Shown here: positions 16,733-25,817 of the stretch, in pieces
How positions within the stretch are numbered: position 1 is the first letter of the stretch
Layout: each line of letters starts with the position of its first letter
Made by a program: the position numbers and the translations under genes
Notes under the pieces: model-generated
What the model was told of the DNA's origin: nothing
Databases searched by the model: none
The model's input: only the letters and a program-made list of their open reading frames with translations
Assembly (NCBI RefSeq): GCF_001975825.1
Contig: NZ_MTKN01000013.1
Span: forward strand, 113,246-160,195
Length of the DNA stretch: 46,950 nucleotides
Source of the DNA: [Flexibacter] sp. ATCC 35208
Lineage (GTDB): Bacteria; Bacteroidota; Bacteroidia; Chitinophagales; Chitinophagaceae
Reading direction: 5' to 3'

Positions 16733-19504
16733 TTATAAATTCAGCTCTATCCTGGCGAATAAAAACCGGCCATTATACCCAAACTGGGTGGCACGGCGGC
16801 TATATCGGAACTGGTTATTGGTTGTATTGGCGGGATTTTTTACCAGGTCAGGATAAACGTCCAGTACATTGTTGGAGCCGATGCTGACTTTGACCTCTTT
16901 GGCGAGTCGGTACCCTATGGCCACGTCTGTGATCACTTTGCCTCCGTAGGTCTGGTAAAAAGCAGGATCATTGGTCGCTTCTTCCACGCTACCGAAATGC
17001 ACATTTCTTACAAACAGGTTTAATTTATGGATGGTATATGCCAGCGTGAGATTAACCTTTTCCCGTGGTACGCTTCTTTCTAAATAAATACGGCTGGTAC
17101 GGCTGAAATAGATATTCTCCTTGCCTTTCAGTTTGGGAGAGGAATGAATATCGCCCACCTGCTGGGTGTAACTATAGGTGCCTGACAGGTCTGCACGGAA
17201 AGTACCTTTGCCCAGCCTGGTACTGTAAGTCGCCACGAGGTCAACACCCTTTGTTTCTGAGTTGATGGCATTCGCAAAGAAAGCTGCCCTGTTAGCATTT
17301 GCGAGGGAGAGTAACTGGTAAATTTCCTTATCTACTGCAGAAGCGGTATCTGCATTGCTACCGGAAAACTGATCGGTGTATACGATCCTGTCATTGATGC
17401 GGGTATAGTAACCATCCAGGGTGAAACTGAATTTGCCTGCGATGGTGGTAAACCCTGCACTCACGCTCTTTGACTTCTCTGGCTTGAGTTTGGGAATACC
17501 CAGCAGTTGTGCCGGACGACTATCGTTTGTAAAAGTGCCTACTTCATAAGCTACGCCATCTACAAACAAGGTACTTGTAGAAGAATAATACTGCTGATGC
17601 AATGAAGGTGCTCTGAAGCCGGTGCTGGCCGATCCACGGATAGCAGTGCCTTCGCTGAGTTTGTAGCGGGCGGTGATCTTACCATTTGTGGTGCTACCGA
17701 AATCATTGTAGTTTTCAAAACGGATGGCACCCCCTAATAAAAATGCCCTGCTTAAATTCGCTTCTACATCCAGGTAGGCGGCAATGGCCGATCGGGTGGC
17801 AGTGATCGCATTCTCTGGTCTGAAACCGGGAAATACCTGTGCACCACCGGCTCTTGCGGTACCATCAGGACCAAATAATGTATTGATCGGGCCCTGTGGA
17901 TCTGGTATCAAAATATCATGGCCATTTGCATCTACACCTATTTTTGAGGCACGGCCATAGTCCGTATAAGAGTTCTCTGCACCTGCTACCAGCTGGTATT
18001 TTTCAAAGCGATGTTCTGCACCAAAAGCGATATCAAAAATGTCTGCCCTTCTTGAGAAATCAAGGTTCGTAGTATTCTGTGCAAAGATCGGCCCACCGCA
18101 GGTAAACTTAGTAGGAGATGCATTTTCCAGCGATGCATTCAGCGAATGCTGTACGGAGAAATCAAATTCATTTCTGCCATAAGTATTGCTAAAATCAACT
18201 TTCCATTCACCGAGTGTTCCCCTGATACCCGCGCCGAATGAGCGATCATAGATATCGCTATTGATCTCTGGCAGGAAACCCAGTGGATAGATCTCTATCA
18301 CATTGCGGCTATCATTGGGCAGGCGGTATACACCTGCTGCATTACCTGCCCTGTAACCAATGCCACCAAAGAAGTACACTTCACCATTGTTCTCCAATGG
18401 AATATTAGCATTCACAAACAACTGTGCACTGCGTAGTTTTGACTGTCCTACCCGCATGCGGATATCATTGCGGGTAATGTGATTGGCTACGAGAAAACTA
18501 TCTGTCTTATCCACACCACCGGGGTATGCTTTGTAGATAGTACCTACCCATGCACCTGAGCGATTGGTATAATTCCTGAAATCATAGGAACCGCCGAAGT
18601 TGATATAGCCTCCTTTATTACCAATGGGAATGCCATAATTGACGGCGGTTTGCACGGTTTGCCCATCTAAATTGTTTGCTGCCTGCGAAGTGACATTCCC
18701 GCCTGTAGTAACGTTGATACCTAATTGATTGACGCTACTCTTCAGGATAATGTTGATCACACCTGCAATGGCATCAGAGCCATATTGCGCCGCAGCACCA
18801 TCTCTTAAGATCTCGATACGATCGATGGCGGCAGTAGGAATGGAGTTCATATCAGTACCTACTGCACCACGGCCAAAGGTGCCGTTTACATTCACGAGTG
18901 CTGTGGTATATCTTCTTTTACCATTCACCAAAACCAGTACCTGATCAGGACCTAAACCGCGCAGGGATGCGGGATCTATGTGATCGGTACCATCTGCCAC
19001 TGTTTGCACGCCAGAGCTGAAAGAAGGTGCTACATAATTCAGGATCTGGTTTACACTCACCTGTGGTGCATCTTCCACTATGCGTTTGATGTCTATCACA
19101 TCTACAGGCACGGGCGTTTCTGTCTGACTACGTGGCAACCCGCGGGAACCCAGTACTACCAGTTCATTCATGGTTGTACTTGCCACCAGGGAGATGTTGA
19201 CTTCGAAGGTACTTCCGGCTTTTACAGTGACAGGTTGATGTTGTGTTACAAATCCCACGTAACTCACCAGCACGGTGTAATTGCCGGGGATGGTCTCCAG
19301 CGAAAACCGTCCCTGGGCATTGGTATAACCACCTTTGTTGGTACGTTCGATCTGTACGGTAGCACCGGGTAATACAGCGCCATTGCCGTCTTTGACAATG
19401 CCGGTAATGATACCTGCTGTTTGGGAAAATGTAAATTGTGTCGAGGCGATTAATAGAGAAAAAAGGAGCAATAGCCCCCGAAAATGGTTAACTGGGTAAA
19501 TCAT
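16733..19504 (-). CDS. TonB-dependent outer-membrane receptor
   Basis: The 923-residue receptor should import a large substrate across the outer membrane with energy from TonB. It has a signal peptide (LLLLFSLLIASTQFTFSQ), an N-terminal CarboxypepD_reg domain (about 30-115, GIVKDGNGAVLPGATVQIER, ending YVGFVTQHQPV), and a plug domain (about 125-255). The plug contains LRGLGPDQVLVLVNGKRRYT and AAQYGSDAIAGVINIILK. A 22-strand-type barrel fills the remainder, with TGFRAPSLHQQYY near residue 610. It has no SusD-like partner beside it, which distinguishes it from glycan-uptake pairs. Neighbouring M14 peptidase and gamma-glutamyltranspeptidase suggest a peptide or glutamyl substrate, but this is inference. 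Confidence 0.93.
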   Translation of the reverse strand: MIYPVNHFRGLLLLFSLLIASTQFTFSQTAGIITGIVKDGNGAVLPGATVQIERTNKGGYTNAQGRFSLETIPGNYTVLVSYVGFVTQHQPVTVKAGSTFEVNISLVASTTMNELVVLGSRGLPRSQTETPVPVDVIDIKRIVEDAPQVSVNQILNYVAPSFSSGVQTVADGTDHIDPASLRGLGPDQVLVLVNGKRRYTTALVNVNGTFGRGAVGTDMNSIPTAAIDRIEILRDGAAAQYGSDAIAGVINIILKSSVNQLGINVTTGGNVTSQAANNLDGQTVQTAVNYGIPIGNKGGYINFGGSYDFRNYTNRSGAWVGTIYKAYPGGVDKTDSFLVANHITRNDIRMRVGQSKLRSAQLFVNANIPLENNGEVYFFGGIGYRAGNAAGVYRLPNDSRNVIEIYPLGFLPEINSDIYDRSFGAGIRGTLGEWKVDFSNTYGRNEFDFSVQHSLNASLENASPTKFTCGGPIFAQNTTNLDFSRRADIFDIAFGAEHRFEKYQLVAGAENSYTDYGRASKIGVDANGHDILIPDPQGPINTLFGPDGTARAGGAQVFPGFRPENAITATRSAIAAYLDVEANLSRAFLLGGAIRFENYNDFGSTTNGKITARYKLSEGTAIRGSASTGFRAPSLHQQYYSSTSTLFVDGVAYEVGTFTNDSRPAQLLGIPKLKPEKSKSVSAGFTTIAGKFSFTLDGYYTRINDRIVYTDQFSGSNADTASAVDKEIYQLLSLANANRAAFFANAINSETKGVDLVATYSTRLGKGTFRADLSGTYSYTQQVGDIHSSPKLKGKENIYFSRTSRIYLERSVPREKVNLTLAYTIHKLNLFVRNVHFGSVEEATNDPAFYQTYGGKVITDVAIGYRLAKEVKVSIGSNNVLDVYPDLVKNPANTTNNQFRYSRRATQFGYNGRFLFARIELNL

Positions 19505-19625
19505 ACGAAGTAGATTTTGGGTTTTATATTTAGATTTGTTCTTTGAAGTTGGCGAATATGGGTTATAGACTATAGGCTGTTAACCAAAATACTAAATTGA
19601 TCGATAAGAATAAAATACGTTTCAG

Positions 19626-21311
19626 ATGCGCACAGTATTACTCACGCTTACGTTGTTCTCCTGCACCAGTATTTATGCGCAGGACGACGCAATCCACTAC
19701 AAAATTGAAAAAGAAACAAATGCTTCTCATGGTGCCGTAGTCTCGGCCCATCCCCTTGCAAGTCTGGCAGGGATTGAAGTAATGAAACAAGGTGGTAATG
19801 CTGTAGATGCTGCAATTGCAACCCAGCTGGCGCTGGCAGTTGTATATCCCGCCGCCGGTAATCTGGGTGGTGGCGGATTTATGGTGGCCCACCTGAAGAC
19901 AGGTAAAAACGTGACGCTTGACTATCGGGAAGCGGCACCAGCAAAGGCAACCAGGGATATGTACCTGGATGCGGATGGTAATCCTGTCAGGTCGCTCAGC
20001 ATTGACGGTCACCTGGCCTGTGGTGTACCGGGTACTGTGGCCGGCCTGTTTGCTTCCCTGCCTTATGCCAGATTACCTATGAAAAAACTCATTGCCCCAG
20101 CGATCCGGCTGGCGGAAAAAGGCTTTGCTATTACGGCTGCTGAAGCACGTAGCCTCAATGCAGCACAGGCACAATTTAAAAAACTCAATACCGAAGACAA
20201 CGCATTTATGCGCGACACTCCCTGGAAGGAAGGAGATATCCTGATCCAGGAAGATCTGGCCAACACCCTGAAACTAATACGTGACAAAGGCCGTGAAGGT
20301 TTTTATGAAGGTGAAACTGCCCGGAAGATCGTAGATGAAATGGAAAGAGCCAATGGCCTGATCACGCTGGAAGACCTGAAATCTTATCGTGCAGTAGACA
20401 GAACACCTGTCGTGTTTAAATATAAGCAATACGACATTGTCACTATGCCGCTGCCAAGTAGTGGTGGCATTGCTTTGCAACAGCTCATGGGCATGGTGGC
20501 TCCTTATCCTTTAGCTACATGGGGCTTTCACGCTGTGAAGTCTATACAGCTGATGGTAGAAGCAGAAAGACGCGCTTATGCTGACAGAGCACAGTTCCTG
20601 GGTGATCCTGATTTTGTAAAGGTACCGGTGAAACAATTGACTGATGCTACTTATATCCGATCGCGCATGAATAACTTCGACTCTACCAAAGCTGGTTCCA
20701 GCGAAGTTGTAAAGGCGGGTAGTATTCATGAAAGTGATGAAACCACTCACCTATCGGTGATGGATGCCGAAGGAAATGCAGTATCTGTGACCACTACATT
20801 GAATGGTGGTTATGGTTCTAAAGTAGTGGTAGGTAGTGCAGGTTTTCTGCTGAATAATGAAATGGATGATTTCAGTGTAAAACCAGGCGTACCAAATATG
20901 TATGGCCTGGTAGGTAACGAAGCCAATGCCATTGCCCCCGGCAAAAGGATGTTGAGCTCCATGACGCCCACCATTGTTTTAAAAAACCAAATGCCCTACA
21001 TTGTAGCAGGTACACCAGGTGGTTCCACAATCATCACTTCTGTATTCCAGACCTTAATGAACCTGCTGGAGTTCAACCTGTCTCCGAAAGAAGCTGTAGA
21101 TGCGCCTAAATTCCATCATCAGTGGCTGCCGGATGAAGTAGTGGTAGAGGAAGATTTTGAGAAAGCACCATTGCCAGGTCTGGAAAAAATGGGGTACAAG
21201 ATCACTACAAGAGGACATATTGGTCGTACTGAAGTCATCAAAGTAAACGCGGATGGCCAGATGAATGCCGTTGGCGACAAACGCGGTGATGACAGTGCAG
21301 CTGGTTTTTAA
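19626..21311 (+). CDS. ggt: Gamma-glutamyltranspeptidase
   Basis: The enzyme hydrolyses or transfers the gamma-glutamyl group of glutathione and gamma-glutamyl peptides. The 561-residue precursor has a signal peptide (MRTVLLTLTLFSCTSIYAQ), so it acts in the periplasm. It is made as an autoprocessed N-terminal nucleophile protein: Thr373 in ESDETTHLSVMD is the residue expected to become the N-terminus of the small subunit. Supporting motifs are GGNAVDAAIATQLAL, GNLGGGGFM, LPSSGGIALQQ and the small-subunit loop GTPGGSTIITSVFQ. Length is normal. It is divergent from the TonB receptor gene across 121 bp, and the DinB-like gene follows after 11 bases. Confidence 0.96.
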   Translation: MRTVLLTLTLFSCTSIYAQDDAIHYKIEKETNASHGAVVSAHPLASLAGIEVMKQGGNAVDAAIATQLALAVVYPAAGNLGGGGFMVAHLKTGKNVTLDYREAAPAKATRDMYLDADGNPVRSLSIDGHLACGVPGTVAGLFASLPYARLPMKKLIAPAIRLAEKGFAITAAEARSLNAAQAQFKKLNTEDNAFMRDTPWKEGDILIQEDLANTLKLIRDKGREGFYEGETARKIVDEMERANGLITLEDLKSYRAVDRTPVVFKYKQYDIVTMPLPSSGGIALQQLMGMVAPYPLATWGFHAVKSIQLMVEAERRAYADRAQFLGDPDFVKVPVKQLTDATYIRSRMNNFDSTKAGSSEVVKAGSIHESDETTHLSVMDAEGNAVSVTTTLNGGYGSKVVVGSAGFLLNNEMDDFSVKPGVPNMYGLVGNEANAIAPGKRMLSSMTPTIVLKNQMPYIVAGTPGGSTIITSVFQTLMNLLEFNLSPKEAVDAPKFHHQWLPDEVVVEEDFEKAPLPGLEKMGYKITTRGHIGRTEVIKVNADGQMNAVGDKRGDDSAAGF

Positions 21312-21322
21312 TACATACGATT

Positions 21323-21844
21323 ATGCTTGGAAAGATTTACCTGGACAGCGCACTCGAAAGACTGTCCTCCTACAAATCACTGGGCGACAACACCATCGCC
21401 CAACTGACAGGTGAGCAAATGCTGTGGCAACCGGAAGGTGAGCCAAACAGCATTTACCTGATCGTAAAACACCTGAGCGGGAATATGCGTTCACGTTGGA
21501 CGGACTTCCTGACATCGGATGGAGAGAAGGCATGGAGAAACAGGGACAGTGAGTTTGAAAATGGCGTTGCTTCGAAGGAAGCCATTATCCAATTGTGGAA
21601 TGATGGCTGGAAAGTGATACTGGATGCCATCGGCAGTCTTACACCAGATGACCTGGAGAAGACGGTATTGATCAGGAGTGAACCACTTATTGTATTAGAT
21701 GCCATCAACAGACAACTGATGCATGTACCATATCATGTAGGACAGATTGTGTATTTAGGTAAGATCCTGAAAGGCGACAAGTGGCTGAGTCTGAGCATTC
21801 CGAAGGGAGGCTCACAGGCATTTAATGATCGTATGATGAAATGA
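21323..21844 (+). CDS. DinB/DUF1572-type four-helix protein
   Basis: The 173-residue protein has the DinB-like arrangement: an opening helix (LGKIYLDSALERLSSYKSLG), a segment LTGEQMLWQPEGEPNSIYLI with VKHLSGNMRSRWTDFLT, and a final RQLMHVPYHVGQIVYLGKIL. The histidines in IVKHLSGN and in HVPYHVGQ are in the positions that bind a metal ion in this superfamily. This is closer to the DUF1572 branch than to classical DinB. Proteins of this family include thiol-dependent transferases, but most have no known substrate. It is cytoplasmic and probably cotranscribed with ggt; a 14-bp hairpin follows. Confidence 0.85.
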   Translation: MLGKIYLDSALERLSSYKSLGDNTIAQLTGEQMLWQPEGEPNSIYLIVKHLSGNMRSRWTDFLTSDGEKAWRNRDSEFENGVASKEAIIQLWNDGWKVILDAIGSLTPDDLEKTVLIRSEPLIVLDAINRQLMHVPYHVGQIVYLGKILKGDKWLSLSIPKGGSQAFNDRMMK

Positions 21845-21847
21845 CTT

Positions 21848-21879
21848 TTTGCGTTACTGGCAGCCGCCAGTAACGCAAA
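21848..21879 (+). terminator. 14-bp perfect hairpin terminator
   Basis: The arms TTTGCGTTACTGGC (21848-21861) and GCCAGTAACGCAAA (21866-21879) pair perfectly with a 4-nt AGCC loop. It starts four bases after the DinB-like stop codon and is followed by TTGCTTTAACTT. It should end the ggt transcript. Confidence 0.8.
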
Positions 21880-21913
21880 TTGCTTTAACTTGTTCCCATA
21901 AAATTATTCTCCC

Positions 21914-22318
21914 GTGAAATATATCGCTCTATCAGCCATCCTTTTTCTCTGCTCCTGTGGCGCTGGCGACAAACAACTCCTCCATAAAAAATGGAGAGTG
22001 TACGATGTAGTTGTTCCACCCGGCTCCGGTTATGACATCACGCAAATCAACCAGGCGACTGAACTGAAAAGAGGCTACTATACGAACGTGTTCTACCAGT
22101 TCCTCGACAACAACCTGTTCATCGCCACGATCGATAACCAACCTGATTCCGGCAAATACAAGATGCTCAGCGCAGGAAAGGTCATTTCCATCACCGCTAA
22201 TAACGGAGACCGTACTTACGAGAACCTTGTCACCGTTGTTACCCTCGACGATACGCACTTCGATATGAAAGTGAAATCAGGTGATTACTATTTCATTTTG
22301 AAAACAAAGGCTGAATAA
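21914..22318 (+). CDS. Small lipocalin-like lipoprotein
   Basis: This gene starts with GTG. The 134-residue product has a lipoprotein signal (KYIALSAILFLCSCGAG) and a predicted all-beta mature part with the strand pattern WRVYDVVVPPGSGYD, FYQFLDNNLFIATID and FDMKVKSGDYYFILKT. This resembles the lipocalin-like (DUF4923/DUF5004-type) lipoproteins common in this phylum, although no diagnostic motif is seen. Its stop codon is directly followed by the ATG of the PLP-enzyme gene with no gap, so the two are cotranscribed and probably translationally coupled. Function is unknown. Confidence 0.75.
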   Translation: MKYIALSAILFLCSCGAGDKQLLHKKWRVYDVVVPPGSGYDITQINQATELKRGYYTNVFYQFLDNNLFIATIDNQPDSGKYKMLSAGKVISITANNGDRTYENLVTVVTLDDTHFDMKVKSGDYYFILKTKAE

Positions 22319-23368
22319 ATGTATCTGCACACAAATTCGACTCCTGACAAGGTAACCCACATCAGCGGGAAAGAATATCTTTTCTTCTCCGGCTTCTCTT
22401 ACCTGGGCCTGCACGCGCATCCCCATTACAAAGAAGCACTCCGTAACGGCATCGACCTGTATGGAACCGTATTTGTGTCTTCCCGCATAGCTAACTTACG
22501 CCTTGATCTATATGAAGAACTGGACGATACGCTTGCTGACATGCTTAAACAGCCCGCAGCAGCTTCCTTTTCTTCCGGCTACCTTGCCTCGCAGGCAGCG
22601 GTGCTATACGCTGCCACACAGGGTGAGCTATGCTACTCTCCGACCACACATCCCTCGCTCCGTTTAGGTAAAGCCAGTATCCCCAATCAGACCTGGGAAG
22701 AATGGACAGCACAAACGATTGAGAAAGTAAACGCCTGGCCGGATCGCACCTTTGCGATCGTGACCGATAGTGTGAATCCACTTACCAGCAATATCAACGA
22801 TTTCAACTGGCTGAATGAAATTAATAAAGAAGTGATGGTAGTGATAGACGACTCTCATGGCTTTGGGGTATTAGGACCCAACGGTAATGGTATTGTTCAT
22901 GTACTGCCACAGCACCCGCCACTCCGCTACCTGCTCTCCGCTTCACTGGCCAAGGCATTTAGCATACAGGGAGGCGTGGTCTCGGGTAGACTGGAAGACA
23001 TCATCGCTATAAAAAAAACACCCGCTTTTACAGCAGGTACTTCATTGATGCCGGCCAGCGCCTGGGCATTTCTGCAAAGCAAAAAACTGCATCATCATCA
23101 ACGAAAACTGATGCAGCAACGCATCGCTGAGTTTGCAACGTTAACGGCTGATATGCCTCAGCTACATAATCCTTTTCGACTACCTATCTTCCTGGTGAAA
23201 GCGGGTATTGAAAAAAAGCTGGAACACCAGGGAACCATCATCTCCTCTTTTGGCTACCCTGATCCGGATAGCCCACCCATTAACCGTATTGTCGTAACTG
23301 CACTGCATCAAAAATCCCAGCTGGAAACATTGCAACAGCAATTAAAACAAGCCTTCAAAACTGCCTGA
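22319..23368 (+). CDS. Short alpha-oxoamine-synthase-like PLP enzyme
   Basis: The 349-residue fold-type I PLP enzyme resembles the BioF/KBL group, which condenses an amino acid with an acyl-CoA. Motifs seen are FSGFSYLGLHAHPHYKEAL at the N-terminus (compare the NYLGL of the group), AAASFSSGYLASQAAV for the phosphate cup, VVIDDSHGFGVLGPNGNGI for the Asp-His cofactor contacts, and ASLAKAFSIQGG with the Schiff-base lysine at residue 212. It is about 40-50 residues shorter than usual, missing some N-terminal sequence. It lies between a lipoprotein and a TraB/GumN gene with gaps of 0 and 2 bases. The actual substrates cannot be told; a standalone biotin role is not supported by neighbours. Confidence 0.85.
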   Translation: MYLHTNSTPDKVTHISGKEYLFFSGFSYLGLHAHPHYKEALRNGIDLYGTVFVSSRIANLRLDLYEELDDTLADMLKQPAAASFSSGYLASQAAVLYAATQGELCYSPTTHPSLRLGKASIPNQTWEEWTAQTIEKVNAWPDRTFAIVTDSVNPLTSNINDFNWLNEINKEVMVVIDDSHGFGVLGPNGNGIVHVLPQHPPLRYLLSASLAKAFSIQGGVVSGRLEDIIAIKKTPAFTAGTSLMPASAWAFLQSKKLHHHQRKLMQQRIAEFATLTADMPQLHNPFRLPIFLVKAGIEKKLEHQGTIISSFGYPDPDSPPINRIVVTALHQKSQLETLQQQLKQAFKTA

Positions 23369-23370
23369 TC

Positions 23371-24222
23371 ATGTTCACTACATTACTTTGCCTGTTAACG
23401 ACCTTTTTGCCGGCAGCACAGAAAGATTCGTCTTCCCTGCTCTGGAAAATCAGCGGCCATGGCCTGTCTAAGCCATCATACCTGTTTGGCACCATCCACA
23501 TGCTCTGCACTGACGATCTTCCATTTTCTGTCGCCATTGGCAAAACGATGAAGGAGACCAAAGCCTTCTATATGGAATTCAACATGGACGATACAGAAGC
23601 CATGACCCGCATAGCCGGTGAGATGATGATGCCTGAAGGTTATTCATTCAAAGCCCTGTTATCGCCGGAAGATTATACAATACTCAGCGATTACTTCCGC
23701 GACTCTATCGGCACCTCATTGCAGTTATTAGACAAGATGAAACCCATGCTCATCATGAGTATACTGATGGAAAAAACCGCTACCTGTCCGAATCCTGTCT
23801 CCTGCGAAAATATGCTCCTGCTACTCGCCAAAGACCAGGGTCTCACCATACATGGACTGGAAAATGCAGAAGATCAGATCGCGATATTTGATAGTATTCC
23901 TGATAAAGAGGAAGCAGAAAGTCTTGTAAAGCAGGTGAAAGATATGGCAGCTTCCAGAACGGAGTACCAACAATTGCTGGATGCTTATTATAAGGCAGAT
24001 CTCAACCAGCTGCTTGGTTTAATCCTGCAGGAAGAAGATGTGGTCCGCTACAAAAAACTCATGCTGGACGATCGTAATAACAACTGGATACCCGTTATCA
24101 CAAAGCAAATACAGCAGACACCTGCATTCTTTGCATTTGGCGCAGGTCATTTAGCCGGCAAAGGTGGGGTCATCGCACTGCTCAGAAAAGCAGGTTACAA
24201 GGTAGAACCGGTGGCGTTGTAA
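23371..24222 (+). CDS. TraB/GumN family exported protein
   Basis: The 283-residue protein has a signal peptide (MFTTLLCLLTTFLPAAQ) and the TraB/GumN domain. Signature pieces are the N-terminal PSYLFGTIHMLCTDD, the Glu-bearing AFYMEFNMDD, the middle HGLENAEDQIAIFD and the C-terminal FAFGAGHLAGKGGVIALLRK. The GxxH motifs at either end are thought to form a metal-dependent active site related to the Tiki/EreA-like superfamily of hydrolases. It begins two bases after the PLP-enzyme stop codon, so it is the third gene of a coupled trio. It ends only three bases from the convergent pstB stop codon, with no terminator between. Confidence 0.9.
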   Translation: MFTTLLCLLTTFLPAAQKDSSSLLWKISGHGLSKPSYLFGTIHMLCTDDLPFSVAIGKTMKETKAFYMEFNMDDTEAMTRIAGEMMMPEGYSFKALLSPEDYTILSDYFRDSIGTSLQLLDKMKPMLIMSILMEKTATCPNPVSCENMLLLLAKDQGLTIHGLENAEDQIAIFDSIPDKEEAESLVKQVKDMAASRTEYQQLLDAYYKADLNQLLGLILQEEDVVRYKKLMLDDRNNNWIPVITKQIQQTPAFFAFGAGHLAGKGGVIALLRKAGYKVEPVAL

Positions 24223-24225
24223 GCA

Positions 24226-24987
24226 TTATCCAAAATGTCCGTTTACATAATTCTTTGTCAGCTCCTGTTGAGGGGAATGGAATATCTGTTCGGTATCGCC
24301 ATATTCAATCAGTTCGCCGAGGTACATAAAAGCGACTTTGTCTGAAATACGCTGGGCCTGCTGCATATTGTGGGTGACGATGACGATGGTATAATCCCGC
24401 TTCAGACTGAGGATGAGTGATTCTATTTTATTTGTGCTGATGGGATCCAGTGCAGAACAGGGTTCATCCATCAGGATCACCTCGGGGCGCAGGACCACAG
24501 CTCTTGCTATACACAATCGTTGTTGCTGCCCACCGGATAATTTTACGGCAGGTTTCTTCAATTCATCTTTTACTTCATCCCACAGGTAACTTTCTTCCAG
24601 TGCCCGCTGTACCAAACCGGGAATTTCATGTTTGGGAAACTGATGGATGCGCAGTGGATAAGCGAGGTTATCAAAGATACTTTTGGGCAAAGGATTGGCT
24701 TTCTGAAACACCATCCCGATCCTTCTTCTCACTTCATTGACAGAGAGCTGGTGATCATAAATATCCTGGTTATCCAGTTGGATCTCTCCCTTAATCTTCG
24801 CATCAGGCGATAGATCATGCATGCGGTTAAACGAACGTAGCAAAGTAGACTTTCCACATCCTGAAGGCCCGATCAGCGCCGTCACCTTGTTTTCAGGGAA
24901 GTCGATATTCACCTGTTTCAGGATCTGTTTATTCCCAAAATACAGATCCAAATGGTGTGCTGACAATTTGATCTTATCCATAGTCAA
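24226..24987 (-). CDS. pstB: Phosphate ABC transporter ATPase PstB
   Basis: PstB is the ATP-hydrolysing subunit of the high-affinity phosphate importer and acts as a dimer on the cytoplasmic face of PstCA. The 253-residue protein shows Walker A GPSGCGKSTLLRSFNRM, Q-loop VFQKANPLPKSIFDN (the P-K-S sequence is typical of PstB), signature LSGGQQQRLCIARA, Walker B ILMDEPCSALDP and H-loop VTHNMQQA. It overlaps pstA by four bases and ends the operon. No phoU follows; the next gene is convergent. Confidence 0.97.
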   Translation of the reverse strand: MTMDKIKLSAHHLDLYFGNKQILKQVNIDFPENKVTALIGPSGCGKSTLLRSFNRMHDLSPDAKIKGEIQLDNQDIYDHQLSVNEVRRRIGMVFQKANPLPKSIFDNLAYPLRIHQFPKHEIPGLVQRALEESYLWDEVKDELKKPAVKLSGGQQQRLCIARAVVLRPEVILMDEPCSALDPISTNKIESLILSLKRDYTIVIVTHNMQQAQRISDKVAFMYLGELIEYGDTEQIFHSPQQELTKNYVNGHFG

Positions 24988-25817
24988 TCCTGCGTTCTTT
25001 GTTTAAACCTGAAATAAAATGCGACCATGTTCAGCAGAAACACGATTATAATCAGTACCACAGCCGTTCCATACGCCAGGGGCCGTACGGCTTCGATAGA
25101 CTGGTGCTGTGTGCACAACATATACAGGTGATAGGGCAATGCCATGAACTCCTGATCCAGGGCCGTTGTCATGCCATTGATATAGAAGGCGGCACCTGTA
25201 AATAAGATAGGCGCTGTTTCGCCTGCGGCTCTTGACAGGGTCAGAATAACGCCTGTGAGAATGCCTGGCAATGCCTTGGGTAATACTACATCCCTGATCG
25301 TTTCAAACTGTGTAATACCCAGTGCCAGTGTGGCTTCGCGCATACTGACAGGTACCCGCTTCAGCGCCTCTTCGGTAGTAGTAATGATATAAGGTAATGA
25401 TAGTAACCCTAATGTAAGACCTGCAGCAAATACAGAAGTACCGAGCCTGAAGGTCTGTACAAAAAGCGCCAGCCCAAACAAGCCATAAATAATAGAAGGA
25501 ATACCAGACAGGTTTCGGATAGAACCCCGGATCACATTCGTCAACAACGAAGGTCTGGCATATTCATTCAGGTATACGGCACAGGCAACACCGAAGGGCA
25601 CGGAGAATAATGTCGTGATAAAGGTGAGTAACAAAGTACCGGTAATAGCTGGCAGTATTCCTCCTTTAGTCATAGCCGCTACCGGGGGCTGGCTTACAAA
25701 CTGCCATGATAATACAGATAATCCTTTTGAAAAGATATCCCATAGGATGACGCCCAAAAACAGGCAGACGATGAACGTACTACCTGTTAATATCAACCAG
25801 TTAAACCATTTTCTCAT
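24984..25817 (-). CDS. pstA: Phosphate ABC transporter permease PstA
   Basis: This is the second membrane subunit of the phosphate channel. The 277-residue protein has six predicted transmembrane helices beginning at WLILTGSTFIVCLFLGVILW. The substrate-side segments LNEYARPSLLTNVIRGSIRN and NLSGIPSIIYGLFGLALFV are typical of PstA. The EAA loop that contacts PstB is in PVSMREATLALGITQFETIR and LPKALPGILTGVIL. It overlaps pstC and pstB by four bases each, which shows translational coupling of the three genes. Confidence 0.96.
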   Translation of the reverse strand: MRKWFNWLILTGSTFIVCLFLGVILWDIFSKGLSVLSWQFVSQPPVAAMTKGGILPAITGTLLLTFITTLFSVPFGVACAVYLNEYARPSLLTNVIRGSIRNLSGIPSIIYGLFGLALFVQTFRLGTSVFAAGLTLGLLSLPYIITTTEEALKRVPVSMREATLALGITQFETIRDVVLPKALPGILTGVILTLSRAAGETAPILFTGAAFYINGMTTALDQEFMALPYHLYMLCTQHQSIEAVRPLAYGTAVVLIIIVFLLNMVAFYFRFKQRTQD

